This document shows, piece after piece, positions 42,885 to 51,751 of a stretch of DNA of 64,000 nucleotides (positions are counted from its first letter, which is position 1; each line of letters starts with the position of its first letter). The DNA is from Halothiobacillus sp. (GTDB lineage: Bacteria > Pseudomonadota > Gammaproteobacteria > Halothiobacillales > Halothiobacillaceae). A model generated the notes under the pieces. It ran no database searches and was not told where the DNA came from. It was given only the letters and a program-made list of their open reading frames with translations. Location of the stretch: positions 24,851 to 88,850 of the forward strand of contig JAGDVP010000022.1 in assembly GCA_023255735.1 (NCBI GenBank). The letters are read 5' to 3'. A program made the translations under genes and the position numbers.

Positions 42885-44255
42885 TCATGGGGGGGCGCTG
42901 TTGATCGGAGATTTTGGCAATGCGAGTTGATCAACCAAGCCCAACACGCCCCGCAACGCCAACTGCGCTTGAATAATCGCTTGGCGTGTTTGAATGGCAT
43001 TGAGTTGTTCCGCCGTGAGCGTCGCACGCACAGCTAAGTAAGATCCGGCGGAAAAATACCCCGCATCCAGCGCCGTTTGCGCATTGGCAGCGGTTTGCTC
43101 CAAGGTGGGTAGGCGTGCCTCAATTTGGCTCAAGCGGGCACGATAGGCCACAAGCGTGCGCTGCACGGTCGCCACCTCACTTGCCGCCTGATTAATGCGT
43201 GCCTGAAATTCCGCATTAAGCTGCGCGCGTGTCGCTTGCGCTAACGCCACCCCGGCCTGCGCACTGCCAAAAATCGGCAGCGTCAGCCCCACGCCGAACC
43301 CGGCGGTTTGCACGTTGCTGGTGTCGTTGGCGTGGCTAACACCGAACGTTAAACCCGGAAACTGCTGCAATAAAGCCGCCCGGTATTGGGCATCGGCACG
43401 CAGAACGCCCGCGCGCAACGCCAGTAAATCAGCACGGTGCAGGGCTAATTGGGCGAGTATGTCAGCTTGCGCGGCGGCATCGGGCAAGGCCACATCAAAC
43501 CAACCTTCGGTTTGCCACGCGGTATCGGGCGAAAGCCCCATGAGTGCGTTTAGCTGCTGGTGGTTTTGGGTGGCTTGTAATTGCAACTGATCGACTTGGC
43601 GCGTCAAATCTGCGGCGCGTACCACATCGGCCACCACCCGATCTTGAGTAATATACCCCTTGGCTAAGGCCGCCTGACTTTGCCGCAAACGGGCATTAAT
43701 CTCCGCAAGCTCTCGCGTTAATACTTGGGTTTGCGCCGCATTAGCTACCTGCTGCACATAGAGATCACTGGCTTTTATTTGGGTGGTTAGAGATAGCCAA
43801 GTGTAGTTAAGCGTTTGCTGAATTTGGGCGGCCTTAGCTGCATTTAAGCGCTCGCGACGGGACATCATGGCTGATAAATCCAGCCCAATGGCTTGGTTCA
43901 TAGCGCTTATTAAACCCACCCCATTTAAGGGCGTATCGCGGGTTAAATTTAAGGTGGGATCGGGCAGGCTGCTGGCTTTTCGAATTTGGGCGGCCGCGAC
44001 CTCAGCGCCGAGTTTAGCCGCTTTCAGCTCAGGATTATCTTGCAGCACCCGCGCTTGCAGCTGGGCGAATGACAACACATACGATTGCGCCGGATTTTCT
44101 TGATGCTGGGTTGGCGTCAACGAGACAAAATCAGGTTGCTCGGGCAAAACCTGCGGCTGATAGCTCGCGCATCCGACCAAGAGCCCACTGAACGTGAACA
44201 GCGCCACACGCCCCCATTGGGGCGGTTTAATTCGGTGCAACCCACTTGCGCGCAC
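42885..44255 (-). CDS. Outer-membrane efflux lipoprotein (TolC/OprM family)
   Basis: About 456 residues from a GTG at 44255, which has AAGGA seven bases upstream; the frame is open to an ATG at 44324 with no ribosome site. A signal peptide with lipobox (LFTFSGLLVGCAS) suggests lipidation. The coiled-coil hairpins of the OEP fold are seen twice (AQTQVLTRELAEINARLRQSQ and VATVQRTLVAYRARLSQIEARL), with LPDPTLNLTRD and FPGLTFGVSHANDTSNVQT beta parts. First gene of the OMF-MFP-RND operon, 13 bases ahead of the adaptor gene. Confidence 0.9.
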   Translation of the reverse strand: MRASGLHRIKPPQWGRVALFTFSGLLVGCASYQPQVLPEQPDFVSLTPTQHQENPAQSYVLSFAQLQARVLQDNPELKAAKLGAEVAAAQIRKASSLPDPTLNLTRDTPLNGVGLISAMNQAIGLDLSAMMSRRERLNAAKAAQIQQTLNYTWLSLTTQIKASDLYVQQVANAAQTQVLTRELAEINARLRQSQAALAKGYITQDRVVADVVRAADLTRQVDQLQLQATQNHQQLNALMGLSPDTAWQTEGWFDVALPDAAAQADILAQLALHRADLLALRAGVLRADAQYRAALLQQFPGLTFGVSHANDTSNVQTAGFGVGLTLPIFGSAQAGVALAQATRAQLNAEFQARINQAASEVATVQRTLVAYRARLSQIEARLPTLEQTAANAQTALDAGYFSAGSYLAVRATLTAEQLNAIQTRQAIIQAQLALRGVLGLVDQLALPKSPINSAPP

Positions 44256-44324
44256 AAGCCGTTCCTTATTTAATTTAAAGGCAAGATTATGCCGCCCCTG
44301 CCCCGCAAAATCTGGGGCGCCCAC

Positions 44325-44340
44325 ATGACCATTTGGTCAT
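44325..44340. promoter_or_regulatory. TetR-type palindrome before the efflux operon
   Basis: ATGACC-attt-GGTCAT is a perfect inverted repeat, 70 bases before the GTG of the efflux operon and overlapping the stop codon of the upstream deacetylase gene. The TGACCA...TGGTCA form is common among TetR/AcrR-family operators. No regulator gene is nearby. Operator status is inferred. Confidence 0.5.
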
Positions 44341-45131
44341 GCCACACCAAATCGGCTAATAACCCGCTGATTTTTAATGAGTAAATCAGAGAAGGCGTCA
44401 CTCTGCAACACGGCCAATTCCACCGCACGCGCCGGCGCGATGGGATCCCAATGACTTGCAGCGGCGCCTGTCCCCGGATGACACATCACCAACGCCTCTG
44501 CAGGTGCCCTTTGCAGCCAATAATCCATGAGTGCCAAATAACCGGCCGGCGATTGATTAAACCCATACACCCCCGCAAAAGCCGGCGGCAAGCTAAAGCC
44601 CGCCCGCTGCGCTTTTATTCGCGTTAAAGGCGCACCCAAATGGGCAATCAGCCATTCTTTTAAACCGATTTTCGGGGCGATAAGCGGTGCTGTGCAGCGC
44701 AACCAAGGTTGAATATTGCGCGCTGCCAGTAAATCCAACAGGCAATCGCGCACGGTGGGCAATTGATGCACATGCTGATGGCCATCAACATAATCGGGCG
44801 CCCGATCAAAAGCTTCTACAAACCGATCCAACTGTTCGGCCAAACTCGCATAAATTTTAGCGCGCGGCAAAAGCCCGCTATAAGCCTGGGTAATCAAAAG
44901 CGGCAGGGGGCGATGCCAAGTGTTGGCGGCAAAGCCTTGAGTTAAGTTGAGATGCAAACCTAAATGCACGCCTTGGCATTGTGGCACCGATTTTGCCGCC
45001 TCAAACCAACGCGGCACTTGGGTTAAGCAGCCAAAGCCACTTAATCGTTGCTGCCGCACCAAGGCCAAAATACCCGCATCCACCTCGGGCGAGAGGCCAA
45101 AATCATCGGCAATTAATACGATGGGGCGCAC
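44337..45131 (-). CDS. ChbG/HpnK (YdjC)-family carbohydrate deacetylase
   Basis: About 264 residues from the GTG at 45131, chosen for GGGAG seven bases upstream and because the family starts with RPIVLIADDFGLSPEVDAGI. The metal-binding aspartate pair is in IADDFG, and histidines in GVHLGLHLNLTQG and YVDGHQHVHQLP complete the site; C-terminal VMCHPG is also conserved. Members deacetylate acetylated sugars such as chitooligosaccharide or hopanoid intermediates. The substrate is unknown. Its end abuts the efflux operon. Confidence 0.88.
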   Translation of the reverse strand: MRPIVLIADDFGLSPEVDAGILALVRQQRLSGFGCLTQVPRWFEAAKSVPQCQGVHLGLHLNLTQGFAANTWHRPLPLLITQAYSGLLPRAKIYASLAEQLDRFVEAFDRAPDYVDGHQHVHQLPTVRDCLLDLLAARNIQPWLRCTAPLIAPKIGLKEWLIAHLGAPLTRIKAQRAGFSLPPAFAGVYGFNQSPAGYLALMDYWLQRAPAEALVMCHPGTGAAASHWDPIAPARAVELAVLQSDAFSDLLIKNQRVISRFGVA

Positions 45132-45322
45132 GGTTTTCTCCCAAGCAAGGTACAACAGTGCCGGCATTCTACCCTGAGGCTTAGTAATTTATCCCTCTAC
45201 CCGCCCTATCCATTGATTTAGTTCCTAAGGTAATTAATTGAAAAATTAACAAATTGCGCTTTACAGCCTCGGCTGAATTCACTAAGTTAATCGGCCAAAA
45301 CCAAAGGTTATAACATAACATT
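45132..45322. promoter_or_regulatory. Divergent control region: deacetylase and zinc-regulated outer-membrane protein
   Basis: An AT-rich region with the Zur-like site at its right end (45306-45322). No conventional Shine-Dalgarno lies within 12 bases of the outer-membrane protein ATG because the operator occupies that place; AAAGG is at 45303-45307, 15 bases away. Confidence 0.5.
45306..45322. promoter_or_regulatory. Zur-like operator at the start of the outer-membrane protein gene
   Basis: GGTTAT-AAC-ATAAC-ATT contains the perfect GTTAT-N3-ATAAC dyad (45307-45319) and shares 16 identical bases with the site at 3096-3111. It ends at the base before the ATG, so Zur binding would block transcription or leader passage. 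Confidence 0.75.
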
Positions 45323-46696
45323 ATGAAGCATTTTGCCCGCCCCTTACTTTTGAGCTGCGCCCTCATCACCGCCCCGGTAGCCGCGGATGAATTTAGCATT
45401 ACTCCGCGCATGTACTTAGACATCATCGGCTACAAAGACACCGCCAATGGCCAAGGCACCGGCTACATTCAAAATACCAACGGCATTTTTAATGTGCACA
45501 CGCATGTGGCCGGGGGCGGCCACAGCCACGGCGGCTCGCTACACAGTGGGCTTAATTTTCGCGGTGCCGAATTAAGCTTAAGCGCCGCCTACGGCGACTG
45601 GTTAACCGGTCGGTTGAATTTTGCCACCGATGGCCGAAGCGGCGCGGTTGAAGAGGCTTGGCTCAAAGCCCGGTACGCGCCGGCGGGGCTGGCGTTGAAG
45701 GGCGGCAAATTTTTAAGTGACATCGGCTGGCAAAATGTGTTGCATCCGCACGGTTGGGATTTTGTCGATCAAGCCTTGCCTTATCAGCTGTTATTCGCAG
45801 GTAGCCTCGCAGGCAATGGCGCGCAGGCAAGCTTCGAGCCTATGCTGCCTTTTCAACTGCAACTCGGCGCAGAACTTTTAAGCGCCGGCAACGAAAGCGT
45901 GGCGGCCACCGTGGGGCCTGTGACCAATTACGTCAGCACATCCGGCAAAGTGGTCGATATTCCGTTCGGCAGCAAAGGCAACTGGCCGAATGTTTGGACA
46001 CTCTTTGCGAAAACCGGCATTCCAATCTACCCAAACCACACGGTGTTTTTGGGCGCGGCTTATATTAAAAGTGATCTGCACCAAGAGTTGCACACCTATC
46101 ACCCCGGTATTAACGATGCTGATCACGGGCTTGAAGGCAACACACAAACCGCAGGTTTAAGCGCTGGGTATCGATTCGATGCTCAGCAAGATCAAGGCCA
46201 GGGTGATATCACCCTAGAAGGTGAGTATTTTTATCAGCGCAAAGATTTAATTCTTAACTTTCATGAAACCAAGCCTTGGAATGTGGGCCAGCCGCGTGTG
46301 CTGAATGTAGATAGCTACTATGTGCAGGCGCTTTACGGTGTGGCACCACGCTGGCAGGTGGGCTTGCGCTATGACGTGGCGGGTAATATTCAAGAAGCTT
46401 TGCGCAGCAGTGCCCCCTTAAAATGCGCACCGCCGTATCAATCCAAACTCTGTCCACGCCAAGATAGCCAGTTTGATGGCCTATCTCGATTAAGCGCCGT
46501 GGTGACCTGGTCGATTGATGACCGCCAAAAACTGCGCCTGCAATTAAGCAAGGCGCGGGTGCCGGTGGCCGAAGACATCAACGGCGATAACCGGGCGGAT
46601 GCGATTCGCAAAAACTTTACCCAAGCGTTTTTGCAATACCAAGTCGTGTTGGGCGCGGCGCCCAAACACAATCATCAGCGGTTTATTCGCAACTAG
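45323..46696 (+). CDS. Predicted zinc-regulated outer-membrane beta-barrel protein, His-rich
   Basis: 457 residues. A signal peptide (LLLSCALITAPVAA, cleavage before DEF) precedes a beta-rich sequence with alternating strands (LSLSAAYGDWLTGRLNFATD, WQVGLRYDVAGNIQEAL, VVTWSIDDRQKLRLQLS). A His cluster FNVHTHVAGGGHSHGGSLHS near residue 60 is a likely metal-binding loop, with more His in QELHTYHPGINDADHG and KHNHQRF. No TonB plug domain, so it is a porin-like or receptor-like barrel. It resembles proteins annotated as zinc-regulated outer-membrane proteins. The Zur-like site directly before the ATG supports that. Confidence 0.8.
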   Translation: MKHFARPLLLSCALITAPVAADEFSITPRMYLDIIGYKDTANGQGTGYIQNTNGIFNVHTHVAGGGHSHGGSLHSGLNFRGAELSLSAAYGDWLTGRLNFATDGRSGAVEEAWLKARYAPAGLALKGGKFLSDIGWQNVLHPHGWDFVDQALPYQLLFAGSLAGNGAQASFEPMLPFQLQLGAELLSAGNESVAATVGPVTNYVSTSGKVVDIPFGSKGNWPNVWTLFAKTGIPIYPNHTVFLGAAYIKSDLHQELHTYHPGINDADHGLEGNTQTAGLSAGYRFDAQQDQGQGDITLEGEYFYQRKDLILNFHETKPWNVGQPRVLNVDSYYVQALYGVAPRWQVGLRYDVAGNIQEALRSSAPLKCAPPYQSKLCPRQDSQFDGLSRLSAVVTWSIDDRQKLRLQLSKARVPVAEDINGDNRADAIRKNFTQAFLQYQVVLGAAPKHNHQRFIRN

Positions 46697-46722
46697 AATC
46701 GTGTCGATGACGGTACCTATCA

Positions 46723-46757
46723 AGCGCGCTAACTAAATTTAGGCGCGCTATTTGCTT
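46723..46757 (+). terminator. Possible terminator after the outer-membrane protein gene
   Basis: AGCGCGC (46723-46729) pairs with GCGCGCT (46743-46749) around a 13-base AT-rich loop, followed by ATTTGCTTT. The T-tract is broken, so strength is uncertain. Confidence 0.5.
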
Positions 46758-46792
46758 TATGATGAGCCGAAGTTTCACTACAGGCTTATCGC

Positions 46793-48028
46793 ATGAACAC
46801 ACGCATTCAACTCGATCTTGATGGTCAACATGTCGCCATCTTTGACAAGTACAGCGTGCGCTCGGCATTTCAACCCATTATTAGCGTGGCACATCAACGC
46901 ATTGTGGGCTATGAAGGCTTAGCGCGGGTTCAGGATAAGGCTGGCCAAGCGATTGCACCATTCCAGCTATTTGATTCAGCGCAAGATATTGAATCTTTGG
47001 TCACCATAGACCGCGTGTGTCGCGAGCTACATTTACAAAATTTTGCCCGCGCCAACCTGCGTCCCCGCTGGATTTTTATTAATGTGCATCCGCTGGTTGC
47101 AATGCACGGCCATCAATTTGGGCCATTTTTTGCGCAAATTTTAGAGCGTTTACCCATTGAAGGCTGGCAGGTGGTGGTTGAAATTGTCGAGGCCGAGCTT
47201 AGCTGTGATGCAGAACTTACCGATGCCATTGCGCTCTACCGCTCACTCGGCTGCTTGGTTGCCCTCGATGATTTCGGGGTGGGTGGCTCACAGTTCACTC
47301 GGCTTTGGCGCATTGAGGCCGATATCGTCAAGCTCGACCGCAGCCTGATTGTCGAGGCCGAACATTCCCACCGCGCGCAACGCACCCTGCCCTCCTTGGT
47401 GGCGATGATCCATGAAGCGGGCAGCCTTGTACTCCAAGAGGGCATAGAAACACCGCAGCAACTCGCCATTGCACTCAATTCGGGCGTTGATCTCCTCCAA
47501 GGCTTTGGTTTGGGGCGGCCGGCTTTACTCAATCAAGTCGAATCATTTGATCGGGAATTTTTAAGCCAGGGCTTAACGATGACCTCACTTGAAGTGGACC
47601 TTGCCGATCACAACCTGCATCGGCAAATGCAATCCGTCACCGAGCGCTTTGAAGACATGCTGGTGGCCATCGAGCGCAATGTACCGCTGGCCATCGCCGC
47701 CCAAGCCTTACTTTCGATGCACCTTGTCGCCCGAGTTTTTGTGCTGGATGGGGATGGTTGCCAGCAGGCAGAAACCGTTCATGGCGCCTTTGCGCCCAGC
47801 TCGCTGCAAAACCGCTTTCGCCCACTCGCCCATGCCGAGGGCGCCAGTTGGGCCAAGCGCCCCTATTTTCGCCGCGCCATGATTGAACCGGGCATGGTGC
47901 AAATTAGCCGCCCCTACCTTTCCGTGGCGGGCGGTAATTTGTGCCGCACACTCTCCTATTGCCGCGCCCATGCGCCCCATCACGGCATTAAAGTGGTGTG
48001 CTGCGATATCAATTGGTCAGATTTTTAA
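46793..48028 (+). CDS. EAL-domain c-di-GMP phosphodiesterase with C-terminal sensor domain
   Basis: 411 residues. The EAL domain covers about 20-255 and has the catalytic set: EGLAR (as EAL motif, YEGLARVQD), FINVHP, EIVE, ALDDFGVGG, VKLDRSL, QEGIET and LQGFGLGRP. All expected metal-binding residues appear present, so it should be active. The C-terminal 150 residues, with IQLYL-like RPYLSVAGGNLCRTLSYC, resemble the PAS/Cache-like YkuI C-terminal domain. No membrane segment, so a cytoplasmic sensor. Confidence 0.92.
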   Translation: MNTRIQLDLDGQHVAIFDKYSVRSAFQPIISVAHQRIVGYEGLARVQDKAGQAIAPFQLFDSAQDIESLVTIDRVCRELHLQNFARANLRPRWIFINVHPLVAMHGHQFGPFFAQILERLPIEGWQVVVEIVEAELSCDAELTDAIALYRSLGCLVALDDFGVGGSQFTRLWRIEADIVKLDRSLIVEAEHSHRAQRTLPSLVAMIHEAGSLVLQEGIETPQQLAIALNSGVDLLQGFGLGRPALLNQVESFDREFLSQGLTMTSLEVDLADHNLHRQMQSVTERFEDMLVAIERNVPLAIAAQALLSMHLVARVFVLDGDGCQQAETVHGAFAPSSLQNRFRPLAHAEGASWAKRPYFRRAMIEPGMVQISRPYLSVAGGNLCRTLSYCRAHAPHHGIKVVCCDINWSDF

Positions 48029-48062
48029 TGGGCAAAGCACCCAAAACCGGCAAGCGACTAAG

Positions 48063-48097
48063 GTATCCTCAACTTAACAGCCTGCCTGTTAAGATAC
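48063..48097. promoter_or_regulatory. Inverted repeat between EAL gene and ycjX
   Basis: CTTAACAG-cctgc-CTGTTAAG (48073-48093) is a perfect 8-bp stem, extended imperfectly by GTATC and GATAC on the outside. No T-tract follows on either strand. It may be a weak terminator for the EAL gene or a regulatory dyad for ycjX. Confidence 0.4.
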
Positions 48098-48133
48098 GCT
48101 GAGATTCATTAGCGCTTGTTAAGGCAGAAAACC

Positions 48134-49468
48134 TTGGTCAATTCCCCCTTCACGCTCAAAACCCCCGTCACACGGATTGGCATTACCGGCTTATCGCAGG
48201 CGGGTAAATCCACGCTCATTACCGCGCTGATTAATCACTTAGAAAATATCCGGCGCGGCTCGCTCGCCAAACAAGCCACACTCAAAGGGCTAACCCATGG
48301 CCACTGGATGCGCGATGCCACGCCTAACTTTGATTACGATGCAGGCTTACACGCCCTCACCAACAGCCCGCCCACCTGGCCCCGCTCCACCACTGATTGG
48401 TCGATTGCCCGCATCGAACTCACCATTGATCGGCCGTGGTATTCCACCAAACCGCGCCGCCGGATTATTGAATTGCTTGATTATCCCGGGGAATGGCTGC
48501 TGGATTTGTGTTTACTCGAATGGGATTACCCCGCCTTTTGCGCGGCGGTTTGGTCTTGGTGTAGCCAAACCCCTCGGGCAGAAATTGCCGCCGATTTAAT
48601 TCAGCAGCTGGCCGCCATCGACCCGAACGCCCCTGTGGATCGGGCGTATTTACTGGAATTACAACAGCGCTGGGCAGAGTTTTTGGCCGATAGCCGCCTG
48701 CCGCCTCATCAATTAAGCCGGAATTTACCCGGGCGATTTTTACTCAATGGGACAAACTTTTCTCCAGAGCGCCATCCGTTTATCCCGTTATTTGCGTTGA
48801 ATTTGAGTGGGGGCACCGCCACACCAAAATTCCCGGCCAATTCTTGGGGCGCGGTGTGCACACAAAATTACCTCAGCTATCGCGATCATGAAGCCAAGCC
48901 CTTCTTTAGCCGGCATTTTCAATCGCTCGACGCCCAAGTCATTTTAATTGATTTGCTCGGCGCCATGACCGCCGGCCAAAGCGCGTTAAAAGACATGCGC
49001 GCCGCCCTAGAATGCACACTTCAACCCTTCACCTACGGCACCGATCATTGGCTGGGGCGGTTATTTCGCCGAAAAATCCGCCGAGTTGCTGTGTGCGCCA
49101 CCAAAATGGATCACCTACTACCCGACGATCAAAAGCGCTTGCAATCGTTAGCCGAATCGTACTTGTATGAAACCGTGCAACACTTAGCCGCCAAGTCCAT
49201 CGAGCTTAACGTGATGGCCATTGCCGCCGTGCAAGCCGCCCGCGTGCAAGAAGAACCCGACGGCACACACAGCTTAATTGGCCGAGATAAACGCACCGGC
49301 CAAGGGGTGCAATTCACCCCGCCCGCCCTGCCCCAAACCATGCCGCATAATTTAAATCTTAAAATTGACGATTTACCGCAATTAGCCCCGCCAGCCGGCT
49401 TAGACCGCACACGCCCATTCCCCGGGCGGCGCATCGATCAACTACTGGCTTTTTTGCTGGCCGATTAA
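48134..49468 (+). CDS. ycjX: YcjX-family GTPase-like protein
   Basis: About 444 residues from a TTG at 48134 with AAGG nine bases upstream; another TTG at 48116 is possible and no ATG fits. The P-loop is GLSQAGKSTLITALINHLE. The remainder has YcjX text: FDYDAGLHALTNSPPTWPRS, IIELLDYPGEWLLDLCLLEWDYPAF, NLPGRFLLNGT and VAVCATKMDHLLPDDQKRL, where TKMDHL is a NKxD-like guanine motif. YcjX proteins are dynamin/Ras-like GTPases of unknown function, linked to envelope stress. Paired with ycjF, 18 bases downstream. Confidence 0.9.
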   Translation: MVNSPFTLKTPVTRIGITGLSQAGKSTLITALINHLENIRRGSLAKQATLKGLTHGHWMRDATPNFDYDAGLHALTNSPPTWPRSTTDWSIARIELTIDRPWYSTKPRRRIIELLDYPGEWLLDLCLLEWDYPAFCAAVWSWCSQTPRAEIAADLIQQLAAIDPNAPVDRAYLLELQQRWAEFLADSRLPPHQLSRNLPGRFLLNGTNFSPERHPFIPLFALNLSGGTATPKFPANSWGAVCTQNYLSYRDHEAKPFFSRHFQSLDAQVILIDLLGAMTAGQSALKDMRAALECTLQPFTYGTDHWLGRLFRRKIRRVAVCATKMDHLLPDDQKRLQSLAESYLYETVQHLAAKSIELNVMAIAAVQAARVQEEPDGTHSLIGRDKRTGQGVQFTPPALPQTMPHNLNLKIDDLPQLAPPAGLDRTRPFPGRRIDQLLAFLLAD

Positions 49469-49486
49469 AACCCCAAGGCAGGTTGT

Positions 49487-50473
49487 ATGAACAAAGCGCC
49501 CCCACCCCCTGAGCAAATATTACGCACCATTATTCATGCCATGGGCGATCAGGTACCGCCGATTGATGCTGAGCAAATTCATCAAGATCAAACCATTGAA
49601 GCTGAACCCGAACCACTCCTACCCACCAAGCACCCCCATTGGTTTACCCGCCTTGTCACTACGGCGCTGCTGATTTGGCTCATGGTGATCTGGTCACAAG
49701 CCATCGTCTGGGGCTGGGCGCTAAGCCCCCTCGTGGGCGGCCTCTTGCTGGCCTGCGGGCTTGCGCTTTTGGGCGGATTTTTATTGCTGGGCTGGCAAGC
49801 CAGGCGGGCAAAACACAAGCTCGATGCCATTGCAGACATTCAAGCGCAATTTAATCAAGCCAAAGTGCCCCACGCGCCACAAACCGGCGTGTTGAATTTA
49901 AGTCGCCGCATTGCCGCACTTATGCAAAAAAAACCGCAGCAAGCCCAACTATTGCAAATGTTGAGCACCGTAGATGAAAGCTGGACGTACAGCGAACTTG
50001 CCCACGAGCTTGAGCACAGCTATGGCGCGCAAGATCGCGCTGCCGCAAAGTTAATTCAACGCGAAGCGATTCGCACCGGGATATTTATCGCCGCCAGCCC
50101 CTATCCTTTGCTCGATTTTTTGCTGGTGGCTTGGCGCAATGTCGCGCTGGTTGAGCGCGTGGCTTTAATTTATCAAATCAAGCTTTCCACCCCCGCGCGT
50201 TGGCATTTGTACCAAATGATTTTGCGTAATATCGCCTTTACGACGGTGACCGAAACCGTGCTGGATTCAGTCAGCCAATCGTGGCTATCGAACGTGCTTT
50301 TACAAGTGGGCGTGCGCGCGGGGCAAGGGGTTGGGGTTGCGCTGTACTCGGTTCGAATCGGCCATCAAGCCATGCGCTTGTGCCGCGTTGTACCAGAATC
50401 CAAACCTTTGGTGGATCGCAACATCGGCAAAATGGTGATTGAGGCCGTGCGCTCAAAAACGAATCCCGCCTAA
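49487..50473 (+). CDS. ycjF: YcjF-family inner-membrane protein
   Basis: 328 residues. Two membrane helices (TTALLIWLMVIWSQAIVWGW, LLLACGLALLGGFLLLGW) lie near residues 55-105, followed by a coiled segment and the TIGR01620/DUF697 domain with TGIFIAASPYPLLDFLLVAWRNVALVERVA and GQGVGVALYSVRIG. It forms a two-gene unit with ycjX, as in E. coli ycjXF. Function unknown. An AAGGCAGG ribosome site precedes the ATG. Confidence 0.88.
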   Translation: MNKAPPPPEQILRTIIHAMGDQVPPIDAEQIHQDQTIEAEPEPLLPTKHPHWFTRLVTTALLIWLMVIWSQAIVWGWALSPLVGGLLLACGLALLGGFLLLGWQARRAKHKLDAIADIQAQFNQAKVPHAPQTGVLNLSRRIAALMQKKPQQAQLLQMLSTVDESWTYSELAHELEHSYGAQDRAAAKLIQREAIRTGIFIAASPYPLLDFLLVAWRNVALVERVALIYQIKLSTPARWHLYQMILRNIAFTTVTETVLDSVSQSWLSNVLLQVGVRAGQGVGVALYSVRIGHQAMRLCRVVPESKPLVDRNIGKMVIEAVRSKTNPA

Positions 50474-50530
50474 CTCAGCTTGCCCAATGTTATAATAAAA
50501 ACAAAGGGTTAATTCAAAATTTCTTAGTGC

Positions 50531-50546
50531 GAACTAGGTTTAGTTC
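50531..50546. promoter_or_regulatory. Inverted repeat upstream of fieF-like gene
   Basis: GAACTA-ggtt-TAGTTC is a perfect 6-bp dyad 30 bases before the transporter start. It may be a metal-responsive operator; there is no T-tract. The region also holds TATAAT at 50490-50495, a possible -10 without a clear -35. Confidence 0.4.
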
Positions 50547-50575
50547 CACATCATGTTTTAATAGGGGAAACGCTT

Positions 50576-51469
50576 ATGTCCAGCCGCGAGGCTCGCTTAT
50601 TGCGCGGGGTCACCATGGCTTCGGTCTTGGTTGCTATCCTTTTGATTATCTTAAAATTAATTGCCACCATCAGCACAAACTCCATTAGCATGATGGCGTC
50701 ATTAATTGACTCAACCATGGATTTATTCGCCTCTCTTGTTACCCTCTTTGCCGTGCGCATTGCCTTGCAACCCCCGGATGATGATCATCGCTTTGGTCAC
50801 GGCAAAGCCGAACCCTTGGCCGCCTTGGCGCAAACCATGTTCATTGCCGGCTCCGGCGCCTTTTTATTTTTAGAGGCCACACAACGGCTCATTCGCCCGC
50901 AACCCCTCGATACCGCCGGTTTAGGCATCGCAGTTATGGTGATTTCCATGCTGGCCACGGCAAGCCTGCTCATGTTCCAGCGGCATGTGATTAAAATCAC
51001 CCAATCACCCGCCATTAAGGCGGATGCCGCGCATTATGGCTCTGATTTTTTGGTTAACGCCGCCACCATTGCCGCTCTGCTCTTGGCGAGCCAAGGCATG
51101 AATTGGATTGATCCGGTATTTGGCATAGCGGTGGGGATTTTTATTTTATGGGGTGCCTGGCATGTGGGGCGCCATGCGCTCGATCAGCTCATGGATCGGG
51201 AAGTGCTGGATGGCAGCGAGCTTAAAATCCATGCCCTTGCGGTGGGGCACCCCGATGTACGCGCCGCCGACCATATTCGTACCCGCATGGCCGGGCGCAC
51301 CATGATTATTCAGCTGTATATTTATCTGCGCCGTGATTTAAATTTAGGGGAAGCGCATGTGATCGGTGATGAAGTCGCAGCGCGCATTCAAGTTTTATTC
51401 CCCGGTGCCGATATTCTCATTCACGAGGAACCCGATCACGCACCGCCCCCCGCCCTAAAGCCAAATTAA
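50576..51469 (+). CDS. Cation diffusion facilitator, FieF/YiiP-like
   Basis: 297 residues with six predicted helices. The metal site of the FieF group is seen as DSTMD (ASLIDSTMDLFASLVTLF) in helix 2 and the HxxxD pair (AHYGSDFLVN) in helix 5; the loop between helices 2 and 3 has DDDHRFGHGKAEPLAALAQ, diagnostic for FieF. The C-terminal domain has DQLMDREVLDGSELKIHA. Exports Fe2+, Zn2+ or Mn2+ by proton antiport. AGGGG stands eight bases before the ATG. Confidence 0.92.
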   Translation: MSSREARLLRGVTMASVLVAILLIILKLIATISTNSISMMASLIDSTMDLFASLVTLFAVRIALQPPDDDHRFGHGKAEPLAALAQTMFIAGSGAFLFLEATQRLIRPQPLDTAGLGIAVMVISMLATASLLMFQRHVIKITQSPAIKADAAHYGSDFLVNAATIAALLLASQGMNWIDPVFGIAVGIFILWGAWHVGRHALDQLMDREVLDGSELKIHALAVGHPDVRAADHIRTRMAGRTMIIQLYIYLRRDLNLGEAHVIGDEVAARIQVLFPGADILIHEEPDHAPPPALKPN

Positions 51470-51479
51470 GGAGTTATCT

Positions 51480-51695
51480 ATGAGTAGTGGTTTATCTGGC
51501 ATCAGTGCCTTGATTCAAAATCAAGGCGCTATGGCGCAATCTCAAGTGCAAGAAGCGGCACAAATGGCTATGTTGAAAAAATCGATTGATATTCAAGCGC
51601 AAGGCGTATTGCCGCTTATCAATTCACTGGTTCAAAATAGCCCGGCCGCGAGCAATCCCAGTAACTTGGGCAATGCGATCGACGTGCGGGCTTAA
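51480..51695 (+). CDS. YjfB-family small protein (putative motility protein)
   Basis: 71 residues. The pattern SGISALIQNQGAMAQSQVQEAAQMAML, KKSIDIQAQGVLPLIN and the NLGNAIDVRA ending match YjfB-like proteins, whose usual end is NLGxxIDVxA. The family is described as putative motility proteins. TAAGGAG precedes the ATG and the gene lies 10 bases after the CDF transporter, so it may be cotranscribed. No flagellar genes are nearby. Confidence 0.8.
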   Translation: MSSGLSGISALIQNQGAMAQSQVQEAAQMAMLKKSIDIQAQGVLPLINSLVQNSPAASNPSNLGNAIDVRA

Positions 51696-51751
51696 ACCCC
51701 CTTAAGATAAATAGCCTTCCTTTTGAGCCAATCAACTCAGGTGCGAGTGAG

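Noticed and set aside
50486..50502. GTTATAAT sequence as a third Zur box before the FieF-like gene
   Set aside because: Only one half-site fits, and repression of an exporter by Zur would make little sense; it is better read as a -10 element.
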